A stretch of DNA of 64,000 nt, from the NCBI RefSeq assembly GCF_020184175.1, contig NC_065531.1, positions 23,023,213 to 23,087,212 of the forward strand. The letters run 5' to 3'. Within the stretch, counting starts at the first letter, position 1; every line of letters starts with the position of its first letter. The notes beneath the pieces are model-generated. The model saw only the letters and a list, made by a program, of their open reading frames with translations. It searched no databases and was not told where the DNA came from. Shown here one piece after another: positions 26,920 to 39,830 of the stretch. This DNA is from Aphis gossypii (Eukaryota > Arthropoda > Insecta > Hemiptera > Aphididae). Position numbers and translations under genes: made by a program.

Positions 26920-27900
26920 ACAATAATAGTGTGGTGTAACGATGTTGTAGTGCACGGTGGTGCACCACACCGGCCCTGGGCATCGCGTCCACAAACGACG
27001 CCGCAACCGGCACCGCCGGTAACCTGCGCGCGCGCGTGATTTGCGTGGGTCGGACGACGAAAACGCAGTGCGTACTTGGAATCAAAAACGAAAAAAAAAC
27101 CGGTCCCGTCGGCGACGACGCGATGTTTATAATATTCTCGTAATTGAGTTTTACGAGCGCCGCCGCCGACCTATAACACAATATTATTATTATCACTGCG
27201 TGCAACACGCCGCATCATCCGATTCCATCATTATAATACGTATAATATTATAAAATATCGTACTGACGGTCCGTCGCGGCTGCCGTTGCTCGCGGCCCGC
27301 AGCTTCTCCGCCGCCCCGCGAACGGCGGTGTGGTTTTGTCGGGGCCGGCGCGCGGCGGTGAATTCCGATCGAGTTTATAATATTATTACGTCTCCGCCGT
27401 TGTTTTCGAGAACGACTCCCACGATATGCTCGTCCCGAGCGATATACGTATACGTATATTATACACACATATAGCTACGTTCGGGCTTGTCCGGCACGAG
27501 AAAGAGAAATACAGAGAGAGACGCACAGACTGAGCACGCAAACGAGTTATAATCGTATTATATATATATATTGTATACAGATATGCGCGTATATATAGTG
27601 TTATACGGTCGAGACCGTCCATTGTTTACGTGGCGGCGACGGATGTGCAACACAGTAACATCCGTGCGGCTGCGACGGCGGCGGGGGCGGAGGGCGAGCG
27701 AGACGAAATCGAATAATAATAATAAAAAAAAACTACACTCTATAAACGAGACGAGGTATTCCACCTCCTCGGCCGTCGTCGCCTGGTCAATCGTTCCGCC
27801 GCCGCGTGTCCGTCCACGGGCCGACGGTGTTTTTCACGACTCTTGACGACTCTGCGAACCCGAGACCGGGTATATCGGTCCGGTCAATCTACGGTCACGT
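26920..27900. promoter_or_regulatory. CpG-rich block, candidate promoter region
   Basis: This is the most GC- and CpG-dense kilobase of the window, with GCGCGCGC and repeated CGG/CCG runs. On the minus strand a TCAGTC initiator lies at 27528-27533 (start site near 27531), followed on that strand by CT/GA-rich sequence with GAGAGAGA (GAGA-factor type) and preceded by ATTATAAC about 15-20 bases upstream. On the plus strand TTGTTTAC (forkhead-type site) lies at about 27622. Open frames here, such as 26858-27208 minus (116 codons), are arginine- and alanine-rich products of the base composition and start with non-ATG codons. Such blocks in insects commonly mark promoters of regulatory genes; which gene is unknown. 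Confidence 0.4.
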
Positions 27901-28021
27901 ATACGCCGCGCGTTTGTTTTAAAAATATTATTATAATAATAAAATACGATATATTATAATATATATATACGCCGCCACGGTCGTTATATACGATAATGTT
28001 ATGTGGTCGGGTAAGAAAACC

Positions 28022-28075
28022 TATATTGAAGCGATATATATATATAATATATATATAAGCGATATATGCGCATCA
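28022..28075. repeat. AT palindrome bounded by GCGATATA
   Basis: A long TA-rich palindrome is framed by two copies of AAGCGATATA (left) and AAGCGATATAT (right). It is a simple-sequence cruciform candidate with no assigned role. Confidence 0.5.
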
Positions 28076-28115
28076 TCGCTGAGGTAACAGCTGCAGCTAG
28101 TGGCTCCGGTATACT

Positions 28116-28601
28116 TTGACGCGGGTCAAAATCCTAGAAGAAAAACCCTCAACCTCCCCCTTATTCTTCGAAAACCGTTTATTATTTGTTTTTCGGACGG
28201 GCCGGTCCGAACATCGTACTACAATATTATATCGAGTTTTCCGTATAGCCGTCCCTCTTCGCCGATCGCCGGAGGAGAGGCAAAAATTTATTTGTACACT
28301 TTGTGAACGTATCGTATATTGTATTATTATATTAGCGCCCCTCAATCGTCACGTTCGCTACAAGAAAGGATCATCGCGGACAGCCACGATGAAAATTCAA
28401 AGACCGTATCGTACCGTGTACGGTGTTCCACACTCTCTGAGGATTCGTGCTTTGTGTGCGTATGATATTCGTAGCTATACAGCTATAGCAGGGTTGGGTC
28501 GGGTGGCCTCGGAGTGGTGGCGATTTAAGATAGAAATTACAGTCGACAAAAACATAAGAGGGGCCGAGTGCAAACTTATCTGTGACATTTCAGACGTATA
28601 G
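28116..28601 (+). CDS. Longest open frame in window, uncertain
   Basis: An open frame of 161 codons on the plus strand directly downstream of the CpG-rich block. It opens at a TTG. The first in-frame ATG is at 28389, in the context CCACGATGA, leaving 70 codons that start MKIQRPYRTVYGVPHS and contain VASEWWRFKIEITVDKNIRG. In sequence this AT-rich a 486-base open frame is unusual, but the segment is also GC-richer than average, which lengthens chance frames. No signal peptide, membrane span or known domain is visible. It could be a small lineage-specific protein, the 5' part of a spliced gene or noise. I lean towards uncertain. Confidence 0.25.
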   Translation: MTRVKILEEKPSTSPLFFENRLLFVFRTGRSEHRTTILYRVFRIAVPLRRSPEERQKFICTLCERIVYCIIILAPLNRHVRYKKGSSRTATMKIQRPYRTVYGVPHSLRIRALCAYDIRSYTAIAGLGRVASEWWRFKIEITVDKNIRGAECKLICDISDV

Positions 28602-28791
28602 GTATTCTTATCTTTTATTACTGCAAAACCTTTTCACCGTGATTTATAGGCAAGTCCCGACGGCATTTGGCCACTGAACGACCATTAATTTCGCCACTTC
28701 TGCAGTCACACATGTAGGTTAGGTTAAGTTTCTGCATCCAGCGATGCGTGGCGTCGATGTCAGTTTAAAATGGTATTGTATTTATAAAAAA

Positions 28792-29092
28792 TTGGCACCC
28801 TCAATTTATGCTATCAACTTCAAACCAGCGTCGATATTTTGCATTTCAATTTCAATAATTCGCTACTCCAATTTTGGGATTTGCGACATCGCATATTTTT
28901 TGGCCGATTTCAATTAAAACCAAATTTTTAAATTTAAATTTCAACCTTTCCACGGTAAAACTAAATCTTTTCTATAATATATATTTATATTGTATTTGTA
29001 TTTACTTTAACAGATTTCAACATCAAATTTGGAATTGAGTTGCAAAATATTGGCGCTGGATTGAAGTCGATAGCATAAAGTGGGCGTGCCAA
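28792..29092. mobile_element. 301-bp MITE with 52-bp terminal inverted repeats
   Basis: The first 52 bases, beginning TTGGCACCCTCAATTTATGC, match the reverse complement of the last 52, beginning TTGGCACGCCCACTTTATGC, at 45 of 52 positions. Weaker pairing continues further inward. There is no coding capacity, and the middle is AT-rich. No clear target-site duplication is visible, so the superfamily is left open. It is unrelated to the CAGGGTGATTCACC family. Confidence 0.75.
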
Positions 29093-29711
29093 CTTCACGG
29101 ACGTCGCTACTAGTTGCGTTTCCAAGTTGAAAAGGTCGATAACTTTTATACGAATTGCTTCTTGGAACGGTTCAAAAAATTTTCAAACATCGAAATAGAT
29201 TAGTAATTTCTAAGTGATATTTTGTTCTTAATACTTTTGGTACTATTAAGCTCTCTATCGCATACTTAAAATAAAACCATGATTTTACTTAATTCTACTT
29301 GATTCATTGTAGCAATGAAAACTATATAATGACTAATGACAAATTTTCAGGAGGCAACGTTCGTATAATATTATAATAAATTATTAAGTACCTGATCATT
29401 ATGGAGATTATAACTCGCGCATATTGTCTTTTTTATTTATGAAAACACATTGGAAGGTAACTACGGTATGCTCTGGTTATATTGTGTGTAGACTCACTTA
29501 CCTTACCTGTGTGAGGTGAAGTAAACACAAAAATGTATTATGCGACAACTCATTACAATACTTATCGCGTCGCCATTGCGTAACGATCGTAGGTCACACA
29601 CATACGCGATATAGAGGTACCTTTATACATTATCCACTACTATGCACGCGGTATAGATGCACACGTTATGTACGAACACATAAATGTTAATATAATATAA
29701 TGTTATGTATA

Positions 29712-29909
29712 CAGATTGAGTAACCGGGCGCATGATTACCCCCACATTTTTACCTTTGATACAATGAATTTATTCATTCGAATCTCAAGAATTCGATCGT
29801 ACGGTATGATATTATTTAAGTACATTTCTAACTCGGTTTTTGAATATATAAGTTCATTATATTAAATGAAAAAAAAAACGGGGGTGAACACTCTCGTTAA
29901 ATCACCCTG
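29712..29909. mobile_element. Long-TIR MITE family, copy C (short form)
   Basis: A 198-bp insertion flanked by TA on both sides (29710-29711 and 29910-29911). The right end reads GTTAAATCACCCTG; its reverse complement, CAGGGTGATTTAAC, is the family terminus, followed inward by GTTCACCCCC. The left end is a degraded version (CAGATTGAGTAACC, then ATTACCCCCAC). Lacking the family core, this looks like an internally deleted member. Confidence 0.65.
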
Positions 29910-30001
29910 TATATGCTTACGAGCACATAATATTATAATACGTGTGTAACTATTGTACACGAATTATTATAATAGTCGTGTATTGGCATTAGGCGTCGTA
30001 T

Positions 30002-30241
30002 ATGGGCAGTGGCACGCAGACGTGGTTCAACGAAGTTATAAGGTATTTTCTCGGGCGTTACGTAAATTTTCGAAATAAATTACTGTATTATAATGCCACA
30101 TCTCGGTATTATGCATATGCACGAAAAGGACCGAAATACCTATACTATGCTACCATGACCATGACGATATTATATTGTAACCGAGTTCGAACAGCAAATA
30201 ACGAGTCGTATTCGAAGGCATATAATATGTGTACATCATAA
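30002..30241 (+). CDS. Small ATG-initiated ORF, unrecognised
   Basis: A 79-codon frame from ATG at 30002, beginning MGSGTQTWFNEVIRYFLG and ending YSKAYNMCTS. It is one of few true-ATG frames of this size in the window and lies 90 bases downstream of MITE copy C. It is rich in tyrosine and has no known domain. A donor-like ATAAG|GTATTT lies inside at about 30042. Evidence for expression is absent; treat as tentative. Confidence 0.15.
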   Translation: MGSGTQTWFNEVIRYFLGRYVNFRNKLLYYNATSRYYAYARKGPKYLYYATMTMTILYCNRVRTANNESYSKAYNMCTS

Positions 30242-30325
30242 TATGAGCTTATATAATGCGCACACTATTTACATCGTGTAGAGTTCACGCGCCTATAATA
30301 TGGTAACTATAAGTATATATAATAT

Positions 30326-30356
30326 TATAGGTATACTTCTAAATAGTATACCTATA
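30326..30356. repeat. Perfect inverted repeat, 12-bp arms
   Basis: TATAGGTATACT and AGTATACCTATA are exact reverse complements separated by 7 bases (TCTAAAT). It is a clean hairpin or cruciform candidate in AT-rich sequence. Confidence 0.8.
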
Positions 30357-33300
30357 CGTTTGGGTGTACAGCTGCTGCGAGCTAGGCCACGGGATATGAG
30401 CATGTACGTATACCGATGGCTGAGCATCTGCAGGTGCTAAATAATACAACAACGAGGCGCGTTTAGGAATAAAACTTATTATGATAATATATAATAATAA
30501 TTATACCACGTAATGTTACACTTGGCTCTTATCTATGTGTGGTAAGACCCATAAACCCGATCCGGTGCAACACGACCATGTATCATAATAATATGTAGAA
30601 CCGCAGTTTTCCCCCTCTAGTCGTTTTCGGTGGAGTAGGGCATTTTCACGGGGTAAATTTTTTAAGGTGGTTATTTTCAACCACGAGTAAAATACACAAT
30701 AAAATGTAATATTATAGATATTGTGGTAAAAAAAAAATCACAGGGTAATGTTCAAAACAAGTGTTGTATTTTATAAAAATCCGTTGTAATATTATGATAT
30801 AAATAGTGTGTATATTATTGTGTTATACTTGAATATGAAAAACAAAATAAAATAATAATCTTTTCAAAAACAACTTTAGATAAAAGTGTGCTTAGAATAA
30901 AATGAAAAAAATGAAAGAAAGCAGACAACCAACTGTAGCTGATGTAATGATTTAAAAGCGTTGAAAAATATTGAACATAATATAGAGAACCATAATTATA
31001 TACCTGGCGTAAGAAAAACTAAGAAGTAACAAAAGTCATGTTAAATATAAAAGCTAAAGCTCAGAACAGCAAGAGAAGAGGAACATTTTTGTAAAATTTA
31101 TTTATAATAACATATTTATGTAATTATGTTTAAGGTAATATTTGGTAATTTATACTTTTTTTTATTTTATAGGTACATTTGACAAAAAGAGAAAAAAATA
31201 TTATAATATTAATTTCATAATGAAATAAGGTCTTAAAAAATATGAGGGTAAAACGTCTGCTTTAAAATGTGTACTGGAGTATGGATGTACTATTCCATCG
31301 AAAACAGATTGGGAAACGTCTCTGGAGGGGGAGGATGAATTGTAATTTTACTCATCGCTATATTACCGGTTTTTTCGTTGGCAATTTTTTTTACAGGCTG
31401 CCCCTCCCCCCCTCCCGTAACCACGTGCCACATGCAATAATAATATGTAACACGTCAATTTCGGCGACGAGATGCGAAAGTAAGACCGTTTCACCGGTTT
31501 CCGGTCAGTATATACTGTATAATATTATATACCACAACGGTCATCGGTTACACATATTAATTTGGCTTTACTTACATAATAATATATACGCGCCCGCAGT
31601 AATACAATACACCGGCGTGCACGCAATATAAATCATCATCATCATATTATATTATATCTATGTCCTATATATTCACCTGCTCGTTCAGCTTACGTATTCG
31701 TGTGTGACAAAACAAAGACCGGACGGATTTCGGAGAAGGTGTGAAATCGTAAAATATCTCATCTATATTATAATATATGAATACGGGTACAAGGGTATTG
31801 TCGAACTCGTGTCCACGAAGTCGGCTCGTCGAACTGCACTACTATACTTGCCTAAACCAAAATACGTTCGAATTTCATTCGGGTTAAAAAGTGTTATTTT
31901 CGATCTGCACACACATAGTTATACAGTTGATAAATTTTTTTATGCATTTGTTTGTCAACCGATTTAGTACTGACTGCAACGACGTTATTACACGATGCAT
32001 ATAATAATTAATTATGGAATAAACGTAAATCGGTACACATTTTTGTATTGTTATTTTGAAATTGTAACTAATATATTATGTATGTAAATGTATAATCATA
32101 TTATTATAAAAAGAAAATAGATACACTTTTTATGTATACTAAGTAATAATATTATTTTTCCAACTATAGACTGATATAGCGGAATTTTATGAGTAGAGAA
32201 CCCGCCCGACACATAAGACGGTTTTGGATTCGCAGATCGTTGCACAACAATCGGATTTTTGCTGAACACGAGTGTAAGTCATAAAATTATACATTAAAAT
32301 CTTTATATCCCGTACACTCTAAGTAGACTAAGTAGCTGAAATTGTGTCCGCTATTTGGATGTGTTTGTTATTCAGCGGGTTAAATTTGACGAGAATTTTT
32401 AGTTTGTTTTCAAAAAAAATTTTGGAGGTGTAGGCTATGGTGTAACTGTCTTAAATAGATTTCACTATATTTCGATTTAAATACAGGAATATCGGTAGTC
32501 ACTATTTACTCTAGCGCGTATGGAAATGATAGTTATCTCATCATATCATTCGGTGGAAAAGGGTTAATGGCTTACATATTTTATGTACGACGGTTTCGGA
32601 AGCGTACAACTGTGGTCTATAAACATATTATTATTTACACATATCTTATAAACAGGAAATGGACGCAACGTACACTTAAGACATTTATAAAATGTATATT
32701 AATACGTATCACACTTCGTGTTGGTTTACATAAAACATAAATTCGATGAAAGTCTTTGAATTCGGTTAGTTTGCGATATCAACTATTAAAGTACACATTA
32801 TTATAGGTACATATACATTATATTATAGAGCAATCGATCAACGGCGTTTGTGATTGGGATGATACATATATTATATTAGTTCAAACAAATAATAATATTT
32901 ATTTAAAATCTTATATAATATGTTTGCGCCGTATAGGACTGCTAGCCGTGTCACGTCCTACATTATTAACACGGAGATCTCACCAAAATGCATTGCAATA
33001 ACGTTTTTAAAGTGCGAAACATAATGTTTTTGTCTCGTATTTACCACATGCACAATTTTACTACGGTGGGCGTGTGACTCGTGTATAAACAGAGAAATTT
33101 GTTCGCCCAAACCGGTATGAAAATAAAAAGAGCACGAGTGTACCAAAATGTATTTGCACCATATCGTCATGATATGGCCCATTGTGCGGTGTGTTTTGTT
33201 TTACACCGGTTTGGACCGACGAATTTTTTTTACGTATTAGATATTTACACGCACATGTGGATATTTTTACAAGACGGCCGAAGTCTATTTTGATGTTTAG

Positions 33301-36300
33301 TAGCGTTAAATATCAGATGTAATTATTGTACACAATACAATTTAAACACCGCGACTGATTCAAAATTAATTTACCTGGCGCATTAATTATCTTAAACTTT
33401 GAATTTTATCGTTGATAAAAAAAAAAAAAACTATTATTTTAATCACGATGCGCGAAATGTGTCGAGTTATTCCGAACATAATACTATTACATTGATAAAT
33501 AGTCCAAAGAGATGATCGAGACGACAGCAGGCGTACGTAGAATTCGTTTTTGGGGTAGAGGGTTACCATTAATGTTTGTGTATAAAATGTTATTTATATA
33601 ATTAATGTAAATTTCCATAAAAGAATATTACACCTACATGTTTCACTTCTGGGGGAGGTTAACCCCCCCCCCCCCGTCGGTATGCCTCTGTAGGAGACTG
33701 TATTTTACTCATGGATCTCATTCCGTCATCGATCGAAGAATACATACGTCGTGTAATATTTTGATGTTATACATATATTATTATAATACATATGTAATTA
33801 AGCCTTTAGGACTTTCACGAAATATATTCATGCAATTATTCGATTTAGCTATTCGAACCAGTACGATCGCGCTACACGATTTTGATATTATGTGCGGCGA
33901 TGGTCACAAACCACTACGCATATTACACTCTCGGTGGTATGTACGAGTTCTCACACATTAACGCTAACCGCGGTATGCAAATGCGAAGGGATTACTAGTG
34001 GTCCTGAACTTTGACCGCTTGTCCCGAACTTTGCGCCATGTATAATATAACACTGCAGATATACATTATACGCAAGTGTTACGCACTTAATTCCGGTGGT
34101 TCGCACGTCGTTGACATTTCCGCGGAGAGAGGCGTTGCTATCGTCAAGCATCGTTGTGGACAGAAAAAAGCGAATATCGTGATGAACTAATGGAGTATAA
34201 TATGATTATAATATTCCAACTGTGTTTATACTGCAAAAACGATTTGCAATTTAGGCACCGTGATAGGTGCTTTAGGCATAAAATATTAATATGTATGATA
34301 CTATTTAATATTACCCAGGGAACGAGCTTTAGTGATGGCTATCGTATACGTATTATTTCAGGATTTAGGGACATTTTTTTTCAAAGATAAACACACTAAT
34401 CTTGACATTTTTAGAAATATATTTTTCTACATAGTTTTTGAAGTTATAACAATACACATTTTTTTTTTTTGAAATTTAAATATTATTTTGTACATTATCA
34501 AAATGTTTAATATTGTAAAATCAACCCAATAACGAATAATCACACAAACTTGAAATTTACCAACTATTTTTATTATAATTTTCTAAGAACAGTGTGATTT
34601 TTAAAATATTTTGACTTAAGTATGATTCATTTCCCATTAAAAAATATTTAAAGTCACAATACATTTTTATAGTCATTCAAATTTAGAATTTTTACAAAAT
34701 TCGTTAAAATACCTAAAAAATGTATAAGCTATTTCGTAATTACTAATTAGAAATTCATAAAAACTTTTAATTAGTACTTTCATTTTGAAAATTTAATACA
34801 AGATTCATCCTTGTAAGTAATTTATACTGAAACCATAAAATATAAAAAAATATAAAAAGCCAATTACTTTTTAATAGACATTTTAAGTTTAAATTTCGAC
34901 GAAATTACTCACGATAAATAACGATGTTAATTATTTTTTTATAATATAAAAATATTATTCGTAAAAAATTTACTACTTTTACTATATTATTACTACGAAT
35001 TTTACTAAACGCGATAACATTTTAGAATTATTTTAAGATAATATCAATTTATATTATGGATCTACTTTTGCTTTTAACGGTATCTACATAAAGTTAAAAT
35101 TTAATTTCGAGTTTTATAAATTTTTATAACATGGTATAAATGTATATTATTTTTATATTATATCACATTATCAAAGGAAAAGGTTAGGTTATTAACTTAC
35201 CGTAATACTGAAAGTTAAATAAATGGCTTTGATAGTTGTTTATAAATAAAAAAAAACTTACTACGAAGCACAGATAGGTAATTTTGTGATGATATAGGTT
35301 GACAAACCGTTCAAAATCGTTTTTTAAGTACAAAATATATCATTGGATTCAAATTTAACACATCCATAATAGTGACTTACTTGACACCTAATGTACCCTA
35401 GCGGTACCCACCTGTTTATATTTGTTCTTAAAACTTTTTTGAATGAATATAACATACGTTTTTAGTTTCATATTCCAAAGAAAAATATTTATTTTTGAAT
35501 ATAATTAATGTACATATCTATTGAAATAAAATTTCAAGTTGTGGACCATGATTTTGCACGGGGTAGAACCTAACTGGACCACTAAACCAGGTTAAGATCA
35601 TCAAAATAATAAATTAATGTACTTATAATCTAATTAATTATTATTTTGAAACTAGATTCTTATGTATTGAAATAAATTATAAACAGAGTATCTTAATCAG
35701 GAATGTATAATTAAATCGAAGAAAAAAAGAGGTTCTATATATATAGCGAGACGGAAGTTGACAGAAAATATTTTTTATTTTCGTTTGGTAAACTATTACT
35801 ATATTATTATTTTAGAAACGTTATGTATATATGTATATATATTATATTGGTTAGGTTTATTTAGATCTGCAGGTCAATCGGACATCATTTAAATAGTTTT
35901 AATCGTATTATTTGAGTCTTACCGGCTACCAGAAGTCGCGTTCACAAAACTCGACGTCGTCAAAAGACGAACAAAACGTTAGAAACAATACCATCATCAC
36001 ACGCATAATAGTAAGTGAGACAATAAAGTAATTTGTTTTAACGCAGTAATTATAATGAACACGAGTACACATGACTACAGATATTATATTTTACAATATA
36101 TTAATTCATGTATACATTATATCATTAGAATTCAGAGGTATCCGAACAACCATCAACAGGAGTTGATCGCCGTTGTTATCTGTTAAAATGTATACTTTTA
36201 CCGTCCTGATAAAATGATTTAAAATTTTGTGACAATTTTTGTTTTTAATGTTGTTCTACACATTTTCAAGTACAACAATAAATATATAAGACGTGTATTT

Positions 36301-36970
36301 TAACTCTGTTACTTATTACAATTTAACGGTTTTCGCATTAACATAATATTAGGTATACTTTTAATTTTCAATTTATATGGTTAGGTTAAAAAAAATGTTT
36401 TAGTTCATTTTGAAAAATAGTTTGTCTTCCTTTAGGCGATAAAGCGTTTAGTGCTACTGTATACACTTATTACTATATACCATCGAACGAAAACGATAAC
36501 GAAATTATAATAATCATCAACCTCTACTTGTTCCTATAAATCAAAGTCTTTTACAAGTTTGTGAAAAATGATTATTATTGCTGGTAGGTATAATACTTCT
36601 TCTGACCAGTATACAACGCACGGCGCAGTGGTATACCAATAATTTACGCGTAGATACGTTTTTTATATACTTATTCGTTTATTTATTTTTGTTAATAACG
36701 ACTGTTATTAAAAAGTGATTTAATTTCCGTAGATGTCGCAACATTGGTGTTTAGCTTTATTTTTTAAAATTATAATCATGATTTCCTGTTATCAATTGTT
36801 AACTGTAGTAATCAGTTTTTTTTCGACTGGATAGATGTGGGGGAATTCTGTTTTACGTGTCACGCAAAGACATTAGATGTATAGGGACCGAGCAAGATAA
36901 GCTCGGCGACAATATTGTTAGAAATAACAGCATACAATTTGGTCCATCTATAAATAGACACACATTAATA
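30357..36970. other. AT-rich non-coding stretch
   Basis: No gene I can support. Frames at 31269-31631 and 31704-31967 (120 and 87 codons) start with GTG and sit in a GC-richer patch at about 31260-31900. The second contains STKSARRTALLYLPKPKYV but no known domain. From about 34400 to 35700 the sequence is extremely AT-rich and resembles old repeat. At 36015 there is a strong GTAAGTG donor core, with A rather than G before it, preceded by a GC-richer segment 35925-36010 that could be an untranslated exon. Confidence 0.55.
33643..33675. repeat. G-run and C-run foldback
   Basis: GGGGGAGGTTAA is followed directly by 13 consecutive C. The two runs can pair, and the C tract (complement G tract) could also form a quadruplex. 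It resembles the G/C tracts seen near ends of some non-autonomous elements, but no flanking inverted repeat was found. Confidence 0.6.
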
Positions 36971-37018
36971 GCGAGCGAGCGAGAGAGAGAGAGAGAGAGA
37001 GAGAGAGTGAGAGAGATC
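36971..37018. repeat. (GA)n microsatellite
   Basis: GCGAGCGAGC leads into a GA run of about 14 units, then GTGAGAGAGA. GA tracts can bind GAGA factor, but no promoter features flank this one. Confidence 0.9.
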
Positions 37019-37060
37019 AGCTTAACACCAAAGGTAACAACGATAAAAAAAAAAACATAA

Positions 37061-39570
37061 TGTATACATTGGAACTATTAATATACCAAAAATCTGGGTA
37101 TCTCTTTCGACCAATGTCGACACCATGGACGACTTATGATAGGGTATGAGAAAATACCATTGGTATTAAACATATACATACAGTTTTTCCAATTTTTCCA
37201 TAATATTTTCATTCTTCAAACTTTATCTGTATAATGCACAAAACGACTATACTGTCCAAGTGATAGAGGAGCTAACATTTAACCCTAAGAGAAAAGTGAT
37301 GTAACGACTTTGAGGTAAAAATTATTCAATATTGTATCGGCTGTGGGTCGGCTTATAAATTACAGACTCACGTATTATACCGAATTTATATGTTTAATAT
37401 CAATGATGGACGCTCAATATTATTATATGATATTATTACATTGATATTAAATAATGTGTCTAGACACTGTAGCTACAGTTCATTGTCTTTTGATCATAAA
37501 TCATAATACGAAACGCGTCACAAATTTGTGATTGTGTACAGTAAATAATGATATTTAAACATAATATTATATTTTTGGTTAATTACCAAAATATCACGGT
37601 TGTCAAATGTCAATTATATTTTGTATTGTATATATAATGAATTCGAAGTCACACACTATTCGACGGGAAAACGACGATTGTTCATCGGGTTGAGCTTTAT
37701 AATAAGCTTATTAATTTGGCTCGTTAATCAAGCTCTGAAAATTCATAAGGCTTATACGCGATGTATACCGCAGACAGCAACAACTGAAGGCGTTTTTGTT
37801 TTCTTTGGACAGTATCCAAAGCACTGAGTCGTTTATAACTCACCGATTCGAACGCCCCGATAGACTGTAATTATTTCATGTTGTAAGAGGTAAGACAGGA
37901 ATAAAAAAAAAAAAAATTAAAAATTGTGAAAGCACGGTTTCATTAGAAAAACTGCATAATTTACGTACTCTAGCTATCACTGCACAATGTATATTTTTAT
38001 ATAGATATTCTTATGCACATCTATATAGCGATAATGTAACTTCTGAGCGATCTGACTACTGTTTTGATTACAAGTTATATCAATAGATTATTTGTGACTA
38101 GAAGGGTTAGGCTTTTGGTTAAAATGTATGAGTTGATTCACAAAAATCGAAAATCGAATATTTTTTGTTTATTTAAATGATTTCCATTGCAGGTTACAGA
38201 ATATTTATCACTACTATATAATTAATATTTAATAGTAACATGGCATATAAAGAATAGTTTAAAAATATATTAAAAATCAAAAAAATTTAAGAAATCAAAT
38301 ACTTATTAGCATAATTTATTACCACGATTATTCTTATATAGGTAATTTGGTATTATGATTTTTTTATTTTTTAACCCTGCGGAACATAATATTTCTGATA
38401 ATATTATAAACACAGGGACGAATATCAAATCTATTGATATTGGATTTACGTTGGCTTTTGAGAACTTGTTGAATCTATTTTCAGTTTTTTTGTGTTTAGG
38501 CACATTGAAAATATGTCCAGAATTAAGAAATGGAAATTCATAAAATGATTTATTATATAATTGCAGTGTTTATATTAAATATTTCAACTGAAACGAAACG
38601 GAAAACGCTAGAGCGATATATTAGTTTTAACCCGAGCGAAGGCGGGTATTACAACTATCGGTGTGTATATATAATATATTGTCTGTCAGTACCAAAGTAG
38701 ATATATTATGGCGTATTTTGAAATTTCGTTCGGCTGTATGTTCGGTATGCGAAATAATGTAACTACTGCTGTAGTAATTTAATTAGTTGATGTCTACACG
38801 ATATTATTACTATATCAAGTAAACCGTATTATGCAGCAGGAGTTAAGCTCTCAATTCAAATCGTATTTTATCGTATAGTCGGGCAGCTATACGTGCAAAA
38901 GTTATCGGACAGAATAAATATAACTGTTTATAAAATAATATGACGTGTTTGCGTGTGTATACCTACTTCCTACGTAAAATACCTATATATTATAGTATGT
39001 ATGCAGCTAGCTAATTTTTGGACTAATTTAAAACGACTGTTGTATAATTTAATAAAAACATCGTCGGATAATTGAACTTTATCATTCAAATTTCGCGAAA
39101 CTTTTGCGATTTTATTGTTTAACTCGAGTTTATACGAGTGTACAGCATATTATACACAGTAAAACTTATGTATTATATTCAAGTTAATCCAAAACGTCGG
39201 CCATTATCGCCGAGTCATGTAAAATAGTTATTATTTTAATATAATAATATCTGTTACCCGGTATATGAAAGTTAAAAGCAGCTATATAATGTCACCTTAC
39301 AAGTACGCTCAGGACGTTTTTGAACGTAAAAAATTTAGCGTCTGTATTATTATTACGATGACGTCAACGAGAGATAAAGTTTTTCGACATGGATATTTCA
39401 AAGTATATACCAAGCAATATTCGTCGTCTTATACAGTTATGTCGATCATAAAATGCTATATTATATAAGTGTACATACCTTAAACCTACGCAAAATAATA
39501 ATAATTTAAGGTGTTTATAAATTCTCATAAATATACTTATAATAAAAACAATTTTTTCTCACATTAATAA
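37061..39570. other. AT-rich non-coding stretch
   Basis: No recognised gene. At 38306-38543 frames are open on both strands (plus from ATG at 38355, 62 codons; minus with a GTG start). At most one could be real, and neither resembles a known protein. A 67-codon ATG frame at 39265-39468 is likewise unsupported. Confidence 0.55.
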
Positions 39571-39607
39571 TATCATCATCATCATATTATTATTATTATT
39601 ATTATTA
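39571..39607. repeat. (ATC)n(ATT)n compound microsatellite
   Basis: Four ATC units run into about eight ATT units, about 220 bases upstream of the candidate promoter at 39.8 kb. Confidence 0.9.
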
Positions 39608-39708
39608 CACCCTGGAAATACAATATTATATAATAATATTTTAACGTCGTTAAACGAATAACAATATAATGATTATGATTATTTAACAACAACAATTTTG
39701 TGGGGTTT

Positions 39709-39830
39709 CACATTATACAGCCAATCGGCGCGCTATTGACTTATTATCTGCTTTTCTATTGGTCATTATTGGATTCGTTTTAACCTATCTCAAGTATTCG
39801 AGTTTCGAGATTATAAGTTCGTCAGTCGTA
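39709..39830 (+). promoter_or_regulatory. Candidate CCAAT/initiator promoter
   Basis: This block contains GCCAATCGG at about 39720 and two inverted CCAAT cores (CTATTGGTCA at about 39756 and TTATTGGATT at about 39767), followed by TCAGTC at 39822-39827, a match to the arthropod initiator (TCAGT), placing a start at A39824. No TATA box sits at -30. GC content rises from here to about 39990. The order CCAAT boxes, initiator, exon and donor is coherent and all on the plus strand, which makes this the best promoter candidate in the window. Confidence 0.45.

Noticed and set aside
26858..27208. 116-codon minus-strand frame and its neighbours in the CpG block
   Set aside because: Alanine/arginine-rich products appear on both strands as a result of CGG/CCG composition; starts are non-ATG and frames overlap each other.
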